In this document: positions 18,272-26,598 of the stretch, piece after piece | Layout: each line of letters opens with the position of its first letter | Numbering within the stretch: position 1 is the stretch's first letter | Origin: Ectobacillus funiculus | GTDB lineage: Bacteria > Bacillota > Bacilli > Bacillales > Bacillaceae_G | DNA: 64,000 nucleotides | Direction: 5' to 3' (one strand) | NCBI RefSeq assembly: GCF_042429435.1 | Contig: NZ_JBHMAF010000193.1 | Made by a program: the position numbers and the translations under genes | Notes under the pieces: generated by a model | The model's input: only the letters and a program-made list of their open reading frames with translations | Database searches by the model: none | Told to the model about the DNA's origin: nothing

Positions 18272-18702
18272 TGTATGAATTGTCGAAGCAGAAACTAAAA
18301 ATAAAAGGAAAGGGAGGTAGAAGGAAGTAAGCACACTATACAATTTCACTTACCGTAATAATTCTATAAAATTAAAAAAACAAAAAGATAATAAAGAACA
18401 CAACTTTATTGGAAGTCCTCCGAAAAGCAAATAGCATATTCAGAAGAGCATCCTATCGTGGCCGTCTCCATATTACTTTTTTTGTGATAGCTATCAAAAG
18501 GAAGGATAGTGTATAGAAATAACAGAATGTAAAAACAAACAAAAGAAACTATGCTTCTATTCATTTTTTATTCGCGTCTCTCCTAGTATCAGCCCCGCCT
18601 ACGCTGTATACCTTTGGTGGCCACGCGTGCCACCCTGCCCGATTAAAAGAATAACAAAGAAAAGTGAAAAAATCGTAAAAAACAAAGGATCAAGTGTTTT
18701 TT
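18272..18702. other. intergenic stretch without recognisable genes
   Basis: I see no reading frame with a ribosome site here on either strand. A minus-strand frame across 18599-18841 starts inside repeat copy B and lacks a site, so it is not called. Confidence 0.5.
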
Positions 18703-18822
18703 CATAAAGAAAATTTGCTGATTGGCGAGCCTTGGGCGAAGACAAAGACGTAGTTGTACTTATATTTCCGGCCACGTCGAATTCACTTCTGGCTGTAAAT
18801 TTATACTTTCTTACAGTGTAAA
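18703..18822 (+). repeat. dispersed intergenic repeat, copy B
   Basis: Begins ATAAAGAAA, then GCTGATTGGCGAGC, GGGCGAAGACAAAGACG, TAGTTGTACTTATA, and ends TTATACTTTCTTACAGTGTA. The last block is shared exactly with copy C (19511-19621), and the middle blocks are shared with copy A (2830-2972). Confidence 0.65.
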
Positions 18823-18886
18823 GAAAAAAGAATTTGAGCAAGCTATATCTGTGATATTAGATTAAATGAAAAAAGGTGATATTTTT

Positions 18887-19150
18887 ATGGCGGATTTTCT
18901 AGAGCCCATTCAATACGAAACAGGTACATCTATTCAAACCTTCAACATTATTGAAACGAGCGTTAATGCTGATGGATACGAGGTCCTTTTGAATATTGAT
19001 TTGGACAGCGGTTATGAATTAGAGAATGTAAAGTTGAAAATTACCTTTGAAGACTTGGCCGCATACGAAACAAATGATATTCAAGAAGGAGTGAAATGTG
19101 CTTTAGGGTTCTTTGACAACTCATTGAACGATCATCATGAATCATTGTAA
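18887..19150 (+). CDS. hypothetical acidic protein, 87 aa
   Basis: AAAGGTGA precedes ATG 18887. The product is soluble and acidic, with alternating strand-like segments (NADGYEVLLNIDLDSGYELE) and no known motif. It is followed after 24 nt by a 48-aa gene with its own strong ribosome site, and a terminator closes the pair, so they form a small operon. Confidence 0.65.
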   Translation: MADFLEPIQYETGTSIQTFNIIETSVNADGYEVLLNIDLDSGYELENVKLKITFEDLAAYETNDIQEGVKCALGFFDNSLNDHHESL

Positions 19151-19174
19151 AACAAACAGTAGGAGGAAATAGAA

Positions 19175-19321
19175 GTGAGGAAGGAAGAAACAGTCACACC
19201 AAGAGATCGGATAGAAAATAATACTGATAAGAAATTTACAAAGACTCCATTAAAAGATACTTTAAAAGATAAAAGCAATATAAAAGATTACGACAGAGCT
19301 TGGGAAGATGATCGCCTTTAA
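19175..19321 (+). CDS. small hydrophilic protein, 48 aa, GTG start
   Basis: GTG 19175 has AGGAGG placed 8 nt upstream. The product is Lys/Asp-rich and ends DYDRAWEDDRL, with no hydrophobic core, so it is probably unstructured. Second gene of a two-gene unit with the 87-aa gene before it. Confidence 0.6.
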   Translation: MRKEETVTPRDRIENNTDKKFTKTPLKDTLKDKSNIKDYDRAWEDDRL

Positions 19322-19365
19322 GAAGGATATTCTTCAGCTGCGGAAATTTTCATCAAGATATTTCT

Positions 19366-19405
19366 AACAATAACTTGCTGTATCACGGCAAGTTATTGTT
19401 TTGTT
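19366..19405 (+). terminator. intrinsic terminator
   Basis: AACAATAACTTGC pairs with GCAAGTTATTGTT around a 9-nt loop, then T-rich sequence. Closes the two small genes ending at 19321. Confidence 0.85.
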
Positions 19406-19510
19406 GAAAAAATAAAATAGGGATATAATACCGCATATTTTCTCATTTTATTAGAATTCTCATATAGCGAAATAGTTTATCGGATTAAAAAGGATTCCTA
19501 GTATTGTCAA

Positions 19511-19621
19511 ATTAATAAAGAAAACTCGCCGATTGGCGAGCTCTACTTATACTGTATTCCTAACATTCCTACTACGTCGAATGAACTTTCAGCTAGGAAT
19601 TTATACTTTCTTACAGTGTGA
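19511..19621 (+). repeat. dispersed intergenic repeat, copy C
   Basis: Begins AATAAAGAAAAC, then the perfect palindrome GCTCGCCAATCGGCGAG on the opposite strand, and ends TTTATACTTTCTTACAGTGT as in copy B. About 110 nt; shorter than copy B in the middle. Confidence 0.65.
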
Positions 19622-19687
19622 ATGTAAAAACAAATAAACACACTATTTTGTATGTTTATTTGTTTCAACTTTTTCGGTGAAATTGTA

Positions 19688-20515
19688 TTAATGCGGTCTT
19701 ATTGACCCAGGATTTATATTTTTCCCATAAAAAATTTCGTTCATTTCTTGTTGCAGTTTGCTTGTTATGTTCTCCATTTCCTTGGCGCTTAACGAGTTTT
19801 TTGTATATCCAAACAAATAATGATCTAGGTCGAATTCCCGAAGTTTGCATTTAGTGTGAAAAATGTTTTCTTGATAGATATTCACATCAATCATGTCATA
19901 TAAATGTTTTATTTCTTCCGGTATGTAATTTTGAATTGAGCTAATATTATGATCAATAAATAATTTATGGCCTCGTATATCTCTAGTAAAGCCGCGAACG
20001 CGATAGTCAATTGTCATAATATCTGCTTCAAATGAGTGAATCAAATAATTTAGAGCTTTAAGTGGTGAAATTTCTCCACACGTAGACACATCAATATCAG
20101 CTCTGAACGTACTAATACCATCTGTTGGATGGTACTCTGGATAAGTATGAACGGTGATGTGGCTCTTATCTAAAGCTAAAACTACAGATTCGGGAAGAGG
20201 GCCAGGTGACTCTTCGAATGATTCAGTTGGCACTTCCACAATGGGGCCTTCTGACACTAATACAGTAACACTTGCTCCCTGCGGTACATAGTCTTGCTTA
20301 GCGATATTCAAGACATGCGCGCCGATAATATCTGATACATTCCTTAAAATGTTTGTTAGTCTATCTGCATTGTATTGTTCATCTATGTACTCAATATAAG
20401 CTGCACGTTCTTTTTCGTTTTTGTACCAACATACGTCCCAAAAATTGAATGAAAGTGTTTTTGTCAGGTTGTTGAAATCGTGCAATTCAACATGCTGTTC
20501 CGGCTGCCAGCTCAT
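19688..20515 (-). CDS. speD: S-adenosylmethionine decarboxylase proenzyme (long bacterial type)
   Basis: A 275-aa pyruvoyl enzyme that makes decarboxylated SAM for spermidine synthesis. It is of the E. coli-like class (about 264 aa), not the short ~125-aa type of B. subtilis. Self-cleavage should occur between Lys117 and Ser118 in LDKSHITVHTYPE, the Ser becoming the pyruvoyl group. AAGGAGGG precedes ATG 20515. It is divergent from the PII gene, and a palindrome in the shared upstream region may control either. No speE lies nearby. Confidence 0.92.
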   Translation of the reverse strand: MSWQPEQHVELHDFNNLTKTLSFNFWDVCWYKNEKERAAYIEYIDEQYNADRLTNILRNVSDIIGAHVLNIAKQDYVPQGASVTVLVSEGPIVEVPTESFEESPGPLPESVVLALDKSHITVHTYPEYHPTDGISTFRADIDVSTCGEISPLKALNYLIHSFEADIMTIDYRVRGFTRDIRGHKLFIDHNISSIQNYIPEEIKHLYDMIDVNIYQENIFHTKCKLREFDLDHYLFGYTKNSLSAKEMENITSKLQQEMNEIFYGKNINPGSIRPH

Positions 20516-20611
20516 GTTTTACCCTCCTTAATCTTAGCGTTTCAACACGTTTAAAGGTATTTTTATGTTGCCCATCCTAGAAAAAAACACACATATCAAT
20601 TTGTTTCCGTT

Positions 20612-20655
20612 GTTACAATGCGTCTATTTGTTACAATTGTAACTTATACTATAAT
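20612..20655 (+). promoter_or_regulatory. promoter with palindromic operator GTTACAATTGTAAC
   Basis: A perfect 14-bp palindrome at 20630-20643 overlaps the -35 (TTGTTA, 20628) of a promoter whose -10 is TATAAT at 20650, 16 nt on. A half site GTTACAAT at 20612 repeats it 18 bp upstream, on the same helix face give or take. It lies 114 nt before the PII gene and could also affect divergent speD. It does not match the TnrA/GlnR consensus spacing. Regulator unknown. Confidence 0.55.
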
Positions 20656-20768
20656 TAAAGCGGTAAACATTTTCATGCTTATTCGTGTAGAGAGATCACT
20701 CGGACTTCATAGTATATCGCATGGCAAAAAAATGTGTCATAAATAAAATTTGTAAAAAAGGTGATTGT

Positions 20769-21131
20769 ATGAGTGATAAGTTAACAAAAATTGAGATTAT
20801 TACACGCCCAACTAAATTTGATGAACTTAAACAAGAGTTAGCAAAAATTGGCGTTAGCGGTTTAACAGTTTCAAATGTGCTTGGATGTGGCTTGCAAAAA
20901 GGTTTTACAGAATTATATCGTGGTATCAAACGTGAAGTAAACATGCATGAGCGCATTAAAGTTGAAATTGTTGTATGCAAAGTACCTGTCCAATCTGTCA
21001 TTGATACTGCACGCCAAGTATTAAACACAGGAAAACCCGGGGATGGGAAAATCTTTGTATATGAACTTGCAAATGCTATAAAGGTTCGGACCGGTGAAGA
21101 AGGTTGCGACGCGCTGCAAAACGAGAACTAA
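20769..21131 (+). CDS. PII-family nitrogen regulatory protein
   Basis: A 120-aa GlnB/GlnK-like signal protein. T-loop segment GFTELYRGIKREVNM with Tyr50 in place of the classical Tyr51, and the B-loop TGKPGDGKIFVYEL, which binds ATP and 2-oxoglutarate. AAAGGTGAT precedes ATG 20769. In Bacillus this protein (NrgB/GlnK) normally sits next to the ammonium channel AmtB; no amtB is present here, so its partner is elsewhere or it acts on something else. Confidence 0.88.
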   Translation: MSDKLTKIEIITRPTKFDELKQELAKIGVSGLTVSNVLGCGLQKGFTELYRGIKREVNMHERIKVEIVVCKVPVQSVIDTARQVLNTGKPGDGKIFVYELANAIKVRTGEEGCDALQNEN

Positions 21132-21239
21132 AGCCGCGATAAGACTTACAGACAGTTGTGTTACAGAGGAAAAGAAAAACGGCAGGGGTGTTTCCTTTGT
21201 CGTTTTTTCTATGATATGGAGAATTTTATGTATTCTAGG

Positions 21240-21609
21240 CATAATACTGTTATAACGGCAGTGGATGAAGCTGCTTGCAGGTCTTGTTCGGCAAACAGAA
21301 GGCGAGATATATGTAGACGGCAAGAAGATTGGCAGGAAAACAAAGGCGGTTGTTTCGTATTTACAAGACAATCCTAGCTTTGACGGTTGGATGAAGGTTG
21401 AGGATGCTCTTCGCTTTTATGAGCTTTTTTATCTGGATTTCGAGATGGATCGATGCTTGAGGAAATGAAGATTGGAGAAAAAGATAAAATCTCCTCTCTT
21501 TCAAAGGGAGCAAAGGAAAAGCTATATGTTATCGTTACATTGGCACGGAGAGCAAAGCTGTATTTACCTGATGAACCGCTCGGGGGCATTGAAAAAATTA
21601 GCTGTTGAT
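21240..21609 (+). pseudogene. decayed ABC transporter ATPase (YtrB/EcsA-like)
   Basis: Pieces of an ATPase are readable in two frames. A Walker A start (GGCAGTGG coding GSG) is joined straight to MKLLAGLV, so the Lys-Ser/Thr part has been lost by a short deletion. GEIYVDGKKIG and YLQDNPSFDGWMKVEDALRF follow, then after a stop near 21466 the frame shifts to MKIGEKDKISSLSKGAKEKL and LYLPDEPLGGIE, after which the gene ends. It cannot make a working ATPase. No permease partner remains. Confidence 0.75.
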
Positions 21610-21649
21610 TCAAAAACGTAAAACAGAGGAGTGTAAATATAAAATTTCA

Positions 21650-21697
21650 AGAACGCACACATAGTATAACTAATCTGTGCGTTCTCTGTGTTTTTGT
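21650..21697 (+). terminator. intrinsic terminator
   Basis: AGAACGCACA pairs with TGTGCGTTCT and is followed by a T-rich run at 21690. It lies after the ATPase relic and, on the other strand, after the gene ending at 21719. Confidence 0.75.
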
Positions 21698-21718
21698 ATC
21701 TTACTCTTAACCAATCAC

Positions 21719-21940
21719 TTACCTTCTTTTTTTCTTCGAATTATCTACAGTAGTAACTTTACCTTTGTTAACGTTTTCTAAGATAACCTGCACATGAATA
21801 TTTTTTTCATCAATATTAGTAACAGTTGAAACTGTGCCTTTACGACCTTTAATCGTTAAAGCCTCACCTACAGCTGGGACACGTTTAAGAAACTGACTCA
21901 ATAAAGGATTTTTATTCTCAAAAAAATAAACATTAAACAT
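21719..21940 (-). CDS. hypothetical protein, 73 aa
   Basis: ATG 21940 follows GGTGAG. The product is a small basic protein with a beta-rich middle (AVGEALTIKGRKGTVSTVTNI) like a KOW/SH3-type barrel and a Lys/Arg tail SKKKRR that may touch nucleic acid. Family not recognised. Single gene. Confidence 0.6.
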   Translation of the reverse strand: MFNVYFFENKNPLLSQFLKRVPAVGEALTIKGRKGTVSTVTNIDEKNIHVQVILENVNKGKVTTVDNSKKKRR

Positions 21941-22078
21941 TTTGGTCTCACCTATTTCATGTGGTATGTGTTACAGAAAAATGCTTGTAGTGCATTCTTC
22001 ATATAAAATATATGATTATAGTTCGATTTAGACCAAATTACCGCTATAAAAATTTTAAAAAATGATACTGGTGAAACC

Positions 22079-22106
22079 CGAAAAGTGTCCTTAAGGACAC
22101 TTTTCG
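22079..22106. other. perfect 28-nt palindrome
   Basis: CGAAAAGTGTCC and its complement around TTAA. It has terminator-like shape but no gene ends directly before it on either strand; it lies in the upstream region of the minus-strand gene at 21940. Could be an operator or an orphan terminator. Confidence 0.45.
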
Positions 22107-22255
22107 CAACCTGATAATGTGATAGTGAAAGATGGCATGGTCCAGAAAAATGAGAAGAAGTTTAGAACGAGTAGATTGGAAGTTCTGCTCAACTTTCATG
22201 TTAATTTTAAGTTTTATTTAATAATCGTATTGAGCTTATTTACAATCAGAAATAA

Positions 22256-22403
22256 ATTGGCAGATGAATTTTTTGAGTTTGGAAGTTCAGGTAACGTATG
22301 GTACAAAAAGGATGGTATTGGCGAAGAGGGAATAGGTGTTGTAGAAGTGACTCTGAGCAATTTTGAAATACATCTATTATCTGATGATATAGTTCGAGAT
22401 TGA
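22256..22403 (+). pseudogene. possible tail of a deleted gene
   Basis: A frame of coding character (NVWYKKDGIGEEGIGVVEVT ending HLLSDDIVRD) is open to the left but has no ribosome site or convincing start. It ends before a strong terminator at 22491, as a real gene end would. No family recognised. Confidence 0.3.
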
Positions 22404-22765
22404 ACGAAAAGCTATAGCTTGGTATCAAAGTTTAAGAACATAACTTATTTACTTCCATCAATGCTAATTGTGTGAACACACCCCCCTTCAGTTAAACAAT
22501 TTGAAGGGGGGTAGCAGTTTTCTAGACACTTTGATTCTTTGTACTCAATATGGACTCCTAACTTTACTAAAATTAGGGGAGATATTAAAAGGAAACAAAA
22601 ATAGCACGTCAAGCTGAGTGGGGAAAGTGATCCATTAGGAATCGTGCACCAAACGGCAACGTTTACATAAAGTTAGGTTAGCATTTACAAATATTCTTAT
22701 GGTTCTACACAAATGACATCTAGTATATAGTATGTATGCAAAGTCATTTTGAGGAGGTATAACCT
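22404..22765. other. intergenic stretch with one terminator
   Basis: Holds the terminator at 22491-22520 and the upstream region of the 118-aa gene. I see no other gene or repeat. Confidence 0.5.
22491..22520 (+). terminator. intrinsic terminator
   Basis: CCCCCCTTCA pairs with TGAAGGGGGG over an 11-nt loop; a weak T stretch follows. Confidence 0.7.
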
Positions 22766-23122
22766 ATGCAACTCGAAACTTTGGTTATATACAAAGAAGC
22801 TGAAGAGATGTTTATTAATGGATGTGTAGAGGCAATCTTACAAAATGATACAAGTCAGACACATATTTTGCAATTAATTGGGGATCGCCTTGTGTATAAA
22901 AAGGAACTCGATTTTGAAGAAAGTACCTGGGTTCCATCAATTATGAAAGGGGAAGTTGCAGATATACTTTACGTCTGTGTATGCAGCCAATCCATGATTG
23001 CATATCTTCATCATAAAATGATACAAAAAAAGGCTTTAAGCAGAGAAATAAAAGAATGTGTAGAGCACTTTCTTATTGCAATGAAACAAGCTCTTGCCTA
23101 TAGAATCATAAATAGGAATTAA
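22766..23122 (+). CDS. hypothetical soluble protein, 118 aa
   Basis: GAGGAGGT precedes ATG 22766 at ideal distance. The product looks all-helical (KEAEEMFINGCVEAILQND near the start, EIKECVEHFLIAMKQALAYR at the end) with a few strands in the middle. No known motif. The PRD-like gene lies 136 nt downstream, but the two have separate ribosome sites and may be independent. Confidence 0.65.
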   Translation: MQLETLVIYKEAEEMFINGCVEAILQNDTSQTHILQLIGDRLVYKKELDFEESTWVPSIMKGEVADILYVCVCSQSMIAYLHHKMIQKKALSREIKECVEHFLIAMKQALAYRIINRN

Positions 23123-23258
23123 TCATGTTGGAAGAAACATAGTATCTCTACTCCTAAATAAGAATAAGCAAAGAATTATCTCATATATGTTTAAATAAGA
23201 ACATAATGGAATTGCAGCATAATATGGGTATTCTTTTTTCTTTATAAGGGGTGTATCT

Positions 23259-23651
23259 ATGTTTTTCATTCCATTCCAAAATACAATAACCAAATTCATA
23301 AATTCTACTGAACACTTATCACAGGTTCGAATGTACCTGCCTTTCATTATTTCGCAAACAGAACTTCAACTGCATAGAATCATTCATGAAGCAGATATCG
23401 TTAGTCTTTCTTATGTAAGCCATGTTTGCAGATTAATTGAAAGAATATGCAATAATACTATGATACAAGGAAAACCTTGGTTTCAGGCAGCTGCTCTTGA
23501 AATAGACTATAATGGATACAAAGAAATCGCTACTAATATCTTCAAGCAGTTTTTCCCTAATATTACTTTATCTGAAGCAGAGATAAGTTTCCTTGTTTTA
23601 TATTTTCATCGTTTACAAACAACGTCCGAAGGCATAATAATCAATTCGTAG
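23259..23651 (+). CDS. stand-alone PRD-like domain protein, 130 aa
   Basis: The C-terminal half reads like a PTS regulation domain of the LicT/SacY/MtlR type: HVCRLIERICNNTMIQG and then LSEAEISFLVLYFHRLQTT, the classic end of a PRD. There is no CAT RNA-binding domain, no HTH and no EIIB domain. AGGGGTG precedes ATG 23259. A lone PRD could act as a decoy or partner for a full antiterminator; that is inference. Confidence 0.6.
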   Translation: MFFIPFQNTITKFINSTEHLSQVRMYLPFIISQTELQLHRIIHEADIVSLSYVSHVCRLIERICNNTMIQGKPWFQAAALEIDYNGYKEIATNIFKQFFPNITLSEAEISFLVLYFHRLQTTSEGIIINS

Positions 23652-23730
23652 GATAGTCTATTCGTCTTATATGGTACGTTCTAAGATTCGGAAGGAGCTT
23701 ATCCTTTCTTTTTTTGTCCTTTAAAATTTT

Positions 23731-23844
23731 AAAGCAATCGTTGTTATTGGGTCTACTGACAAAACGGATATGCTTGTTTACAATATAAATGGCGCCCACG
23801 CTGTTCCATTACCTTCAGAATATATTAGGGTAAATGGGAATTGA
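23731..23844 (+). pseudogene. possible small gene remnant
   Basis: A 37-codon stretch reads KAIVVIGSTDKTDMLVYNIN and ends LPSEYIRVNGN, strand-rich and gene-like, but it has no start codon or ribosome site. It ends directly before the ribosome site of the next gene. Origin unknown. Confidence 0.25.
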
Positions 23845-23858
23845 CGGAGGGGCCGATT

Positions 23859-24026
23859 ATGGACGAATTGGAAAAGAATCAACAAATAAGCACAGATGAA
23901 AGACCTCTTGTTCATCCGAAGGCAAAACAGAATGTAAAAGAAATTGTTTGGACTGCCGTAGGCTTGACAGGAATTGGAGTAGTTTTATACAGTGTCGAAA
24001 AAATTTATGAATTATTTATAAGGTAG
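23859..24026 (+). CDS. small single-pass membrane protein, 55 aa
   Basis: GGAGGGG precedes ATG 23859. An acidic/polar N-terminus (DELEKNQQISTDERPL) is followed by one membrane helix (VWTAVGLTGIGVVLYSV) and a short basic tail. Likely a small membrane protein with the N-terminus inside. No family recognised. Confidence 0.6.
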   Translation: MDELEKNQQISTDERPLVHPKAKQNVKEIVWTAVGLTGIGVVLYSVEKIYELFIR

Positions 24027-24365
24027 TTGTCATTCGACAGAATTTGTAAAATATTGCTGTGACAGGGATGTATAGTGGATTAAAAACGGTGAAGGGACAA
24101 CTAACTTCTTACCGTTTTTTGGCTTTGGCAAGAGAAGAACTCTTACTTTGAAGAAAAGGAATCCTAACTCATAAACCCTTTTGCGGACCATATATGCTAA
24201 TGGGCAGGAGACTTTAATAATAATAGAGAACACATTGATGAAATAAGGGTGTTGTTTATGACAGCTCCTTTTTTTGTTCTTAATTAAGTAAATGAGATAA
24301 GTTCGCTGGATGAAAAAAGGGGCACACTTCAACTATTTTTAATGATGCAGAGGGGAGTTTGGGGG

Positions 24366-25118
24366 ATGAAACAAAACATCTATGATAATCCTACCTTTTT
24401 TGAAGAATACAGGAAATTACGCGACTCTGGGATTAATTACAATAATTTTGTTGAACAACCAGCATTCAAAGAAACCTTACCAGATCTGACAAATAAAAAG
24501 ATATTAGACTTAGGGTGTGGTATGGGTGAGTTCACAAGATACTGTGTAACAAAAGGGGCAATAGAGGTAGTTGGGGTAGATATTTCTAAAAATATGATTG
24601 ATGTTGCAAGACAACACAGTTCATACGCTGAAATCAGCTATATAAATAGCTCTATAGAAGAATTAAAACTACCGATAGGTTATTTTGATGTAGTGGTCAG
24701 TTCCCTTGCGCTTCACTATATAAAAGATTACAGCGATGCGATAAAAAAGGTAAATAATTGTTTAAAAAAAGGGGGGACATTTATTTTTTCTATAGAACAT
24801 CCTATTGTTACAGCAAGAAAGAAAATGGACGGTTGGATAACAGATGAGAATGGAGATACGCTGTATTTTCCGGTGGATAACTACCAAGAGGAAGGGGAGC
24901 GCACACAATTTTGGTATATCGATGGAGTGGTGAAATACCATCGCACATTCTCCACCCTTATCAATCAATTAATAATAAACGGATTTCAGCTTGAACAACT
25001 TGTAGAGCCAGTTCCCATAAAAGCAGGATTAGATGCTATGCCGAAGATAAAAAACGAACTAAGAAAACCATCCTTTTTAATTGTAAAATCTACAAAACTT
25101 GAAGGGCGAGATAATTAA
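24366..25118 (+). CDS. class I SAM-dependent methyltransferase
   Basis: A 250-aa Methyltransf_11-type enzyme. Motif I is KILDLGCGMGEFTRYC, the acidic residue at the end of strand 2 is in VVGVDISKNM, motif post II is FDVVVSSLALHYIKD, and SIEHPIVTARKKMDGWI resembles small-molecule methyltransferases. Start 24366 follows a GGGGG run; the earlier ATG pair at 24342 is less well placed. Substrate unknown. Single gene. Confidence 0.85.
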   Translation: MKQNIYDNPTFFEEYRKLRDSGINYNNFVEQPAFKETLPDLTNKKILDLGCGMGEFTRYCVTKGAIEVVGVDISKNMIDVARQHSSYAEISYINSSIEELKLPIGYFDVVVSSLALHYIKDYSDAIKKVNNCLKKGGTFIFSIEHPIVTARKKMDGWITDENGDTLYFPVDNYQEEGERTQFWYIDGVVKYHRTFSTLINQLIINGFQLEQLVEPVPIKAGLDAMPKIKNELRKPSFLIVKSTKLEGRDN

Positions 25119-25270
25119 TGTCGTAAACTAAAACCTAAGCTGTATCAACAACTCCTTTTCAGTTAGTTCTCTTATAAAGTAACCCATAATAAGAATAAAA
25201 AAATTACATTAGGGAAGTATGGTTGTCAGAATGTAATTATTGTTGTTCATTGAAAAGGAGTGGATTGAAT

Positions 25271-25477
25271 ATGAGAAGATATCGAAATGTGAATACTGGT
25301 GCTATTTTGACTGAACAGGAGCTACACGAACTACATTTAAGGGAATACGAAGAAATGTGGGGGAAGATAAAAGATAATTTAGAACATCATGCACTTCAAA
25401 ATAAAAAAGAAGATTTTATTACATATATGTTTGAAAATGATTTAGATTTCGATTTTGAAGAGATTGAAGAAGCTTAG
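25271..25477 (+). CDS. hypothetical acidic protein, 68 aa
   Basis: AAAGGAGTGG precedes ATG 25271. The product starts MRRYRNVNTGAILTEQELHE and ends in an acidic stretch DFDFEEIEEA; it is probably helical. The opening resembles small Bacillus/phage proteins of unknown role that begin RxYRNxxTG. Closed by a terminator. Confidence 0.6.
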   Translation: MRRYRNVNTGAILTEQELHELHLREYEEMWGKIKDNLEHHALQNKKEDFITYMFENDLDFDFEEIEEA

Positions 25478-25480
25478 TAA

Positions 25481-25522
25481 AAAAGGGTAGGGGGTTGAGA
25501 TGAAATCTTGGCCCCTTTTTCT
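25481..25522 (+). terminator. intrinsic terminator
   Basis: A GGGG/CCCC-cored hairpin with flanking A and T runs (AAAAAAGGG on the left, CCCCTTTTT on the right) directly after the stop at 25477. Confidence 0.65.
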
Positions 25523-26033
25523 GTACAGTATGTTATAAGTCGGGTTTTATATTTATGTCCTATCCCGTAAGATAAAAATCTCTCTGCTTCATACGCTTTA
25601 TTATATATTAAAAAAATAAATTCAGAGTATAAAGTCGTTATTTTTCTCATTTTTCTCTTAAATAGTTATATTAGTAAACCTTAGTTTATTTAAAATTAAT
25701 AAATCATAGATGCTGTCCTTTAGCGTGGCCTGAGATAAAGGTATTTCACTTATTTACTGTTGTGCACTTTTTCTGTTATATATCCATAGCTGAAAGTCTC
25801 GATGTTTTCGGGGCTTTTTATTTTTTATGTTGTGAATTTCTTTAAATCTGTTTTTCTCATTCAGTCTTCGTATTAATAGTTTTAATTGGAAAAGGTGAAT
25901 AAGGTGACCCTCTACATAATATTACCAATTTTAATGGAGGATGATAAAATATTACATATAGTATCTTAGCTTATATTTCCATTAGTAGAGAGAGAAAATT
26001 TATTCTACGACTATATAAAGGGAGTGGATAATT
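25523..26033. other. AT-rich intergenic stretch
   Basis: About 510 nt with no gene I can support. One terminator-like hairpin lies at 25793-25826 (AAAGTCTCG with CGGGGCTTT, then T-rich), not attached to any gene I recognise, so a deleted gene may have been upstream of it. Confidence 0.5.
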
Positions 26034-26504
26034 TTGCAAGAAGCGTTATATGAGGGCAATCACTTTGATTTAAGAGTGTACTTAGAATCAAAATCCGATA
26101 CCAAAGATGAAATTGAGCAACTCAAAAAGCGAGCTGAGAAAGGCGCTTTTCGCTGTCCTTACTGTGATGAAACCCTTATTGTAAAATCCGGCGATATTCG
26201 GGAAGAACATTTTGCTCACCGCCACTCAAAATCATGTGAAATCTCAGCCGCAAGTGAAGTCTATCATAAACAGGTTAAGAGGGAATCAAAGAAACACTCG
26301 GTTATTAAAAACATTATATACAATGAACTAGAAGTACAAGCAAAACTAAAGGAAGACCTTGACGTTGGGTATGGCTTTGTTGAAAAAGCAGCTGAGAAGT
26401 GGAAATACCGTTGTCTTGACTCCTTGGCAAAAGAAGGTGTTGTGGAATTTGTGAAGAAGGATTTTGTTAACGACAGAATATACTCTGTTCTCCGTAGCTT
26501 TTAG
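26034..26504 (+). CDS. shortened CoiA-like protein
   Basis: A 156-aa protein whose first ~110 residues match the CoiA-like competence/nuclease family: a zinc-ribbon-like RCPYCDETLIVKSGD, then EEHFAHRHSKSCE and HSVIKNIIYNELE. Family members run 300 aa or more and carry the PD-(D/E)xK catalytic residues next; here the text jumps after AEKWKYRC to an unrelated-looking C-terminus (LDSLAKEGVVEFVKKDF). It is likely an internally deleted copy. TTG start at 26034 with GGGAGTGG upstream. It precedes the macrodomain gene by 94 nt. Confidence 0.55.
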   Translation: MQEALYEGNHFDLRVYLESKSDTKDEIEQLKKRAEKGAFRCPYCDETLIVKSGDIREEHFAHRHSKSCEISAASEVYHKQVKRESKKHSVIKNIIYNELEVQAKLKEDLDVGYGFVEKAAEKWKYRCLDSLAKEGVVEFVKKDFVNDRIYSVLRSF

Positions 26505-26598
26505 GTTTGTAATAACAGAGTTTTATAGAGTAGAACAGAGGAAAGCAGTCAACTGCTCTTGCTTCTATTACTAAGTTGTAGGGAAGGGGGAAGATATT

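Noticed and set aside
18599..18841. Minus-strand frame of 80 codons with a hydrophobic middle
   Set aside because: It covers repeat copy B, has no ribosome site, and the related frame in copy C is stopped early, so it reads as repeat DNA.
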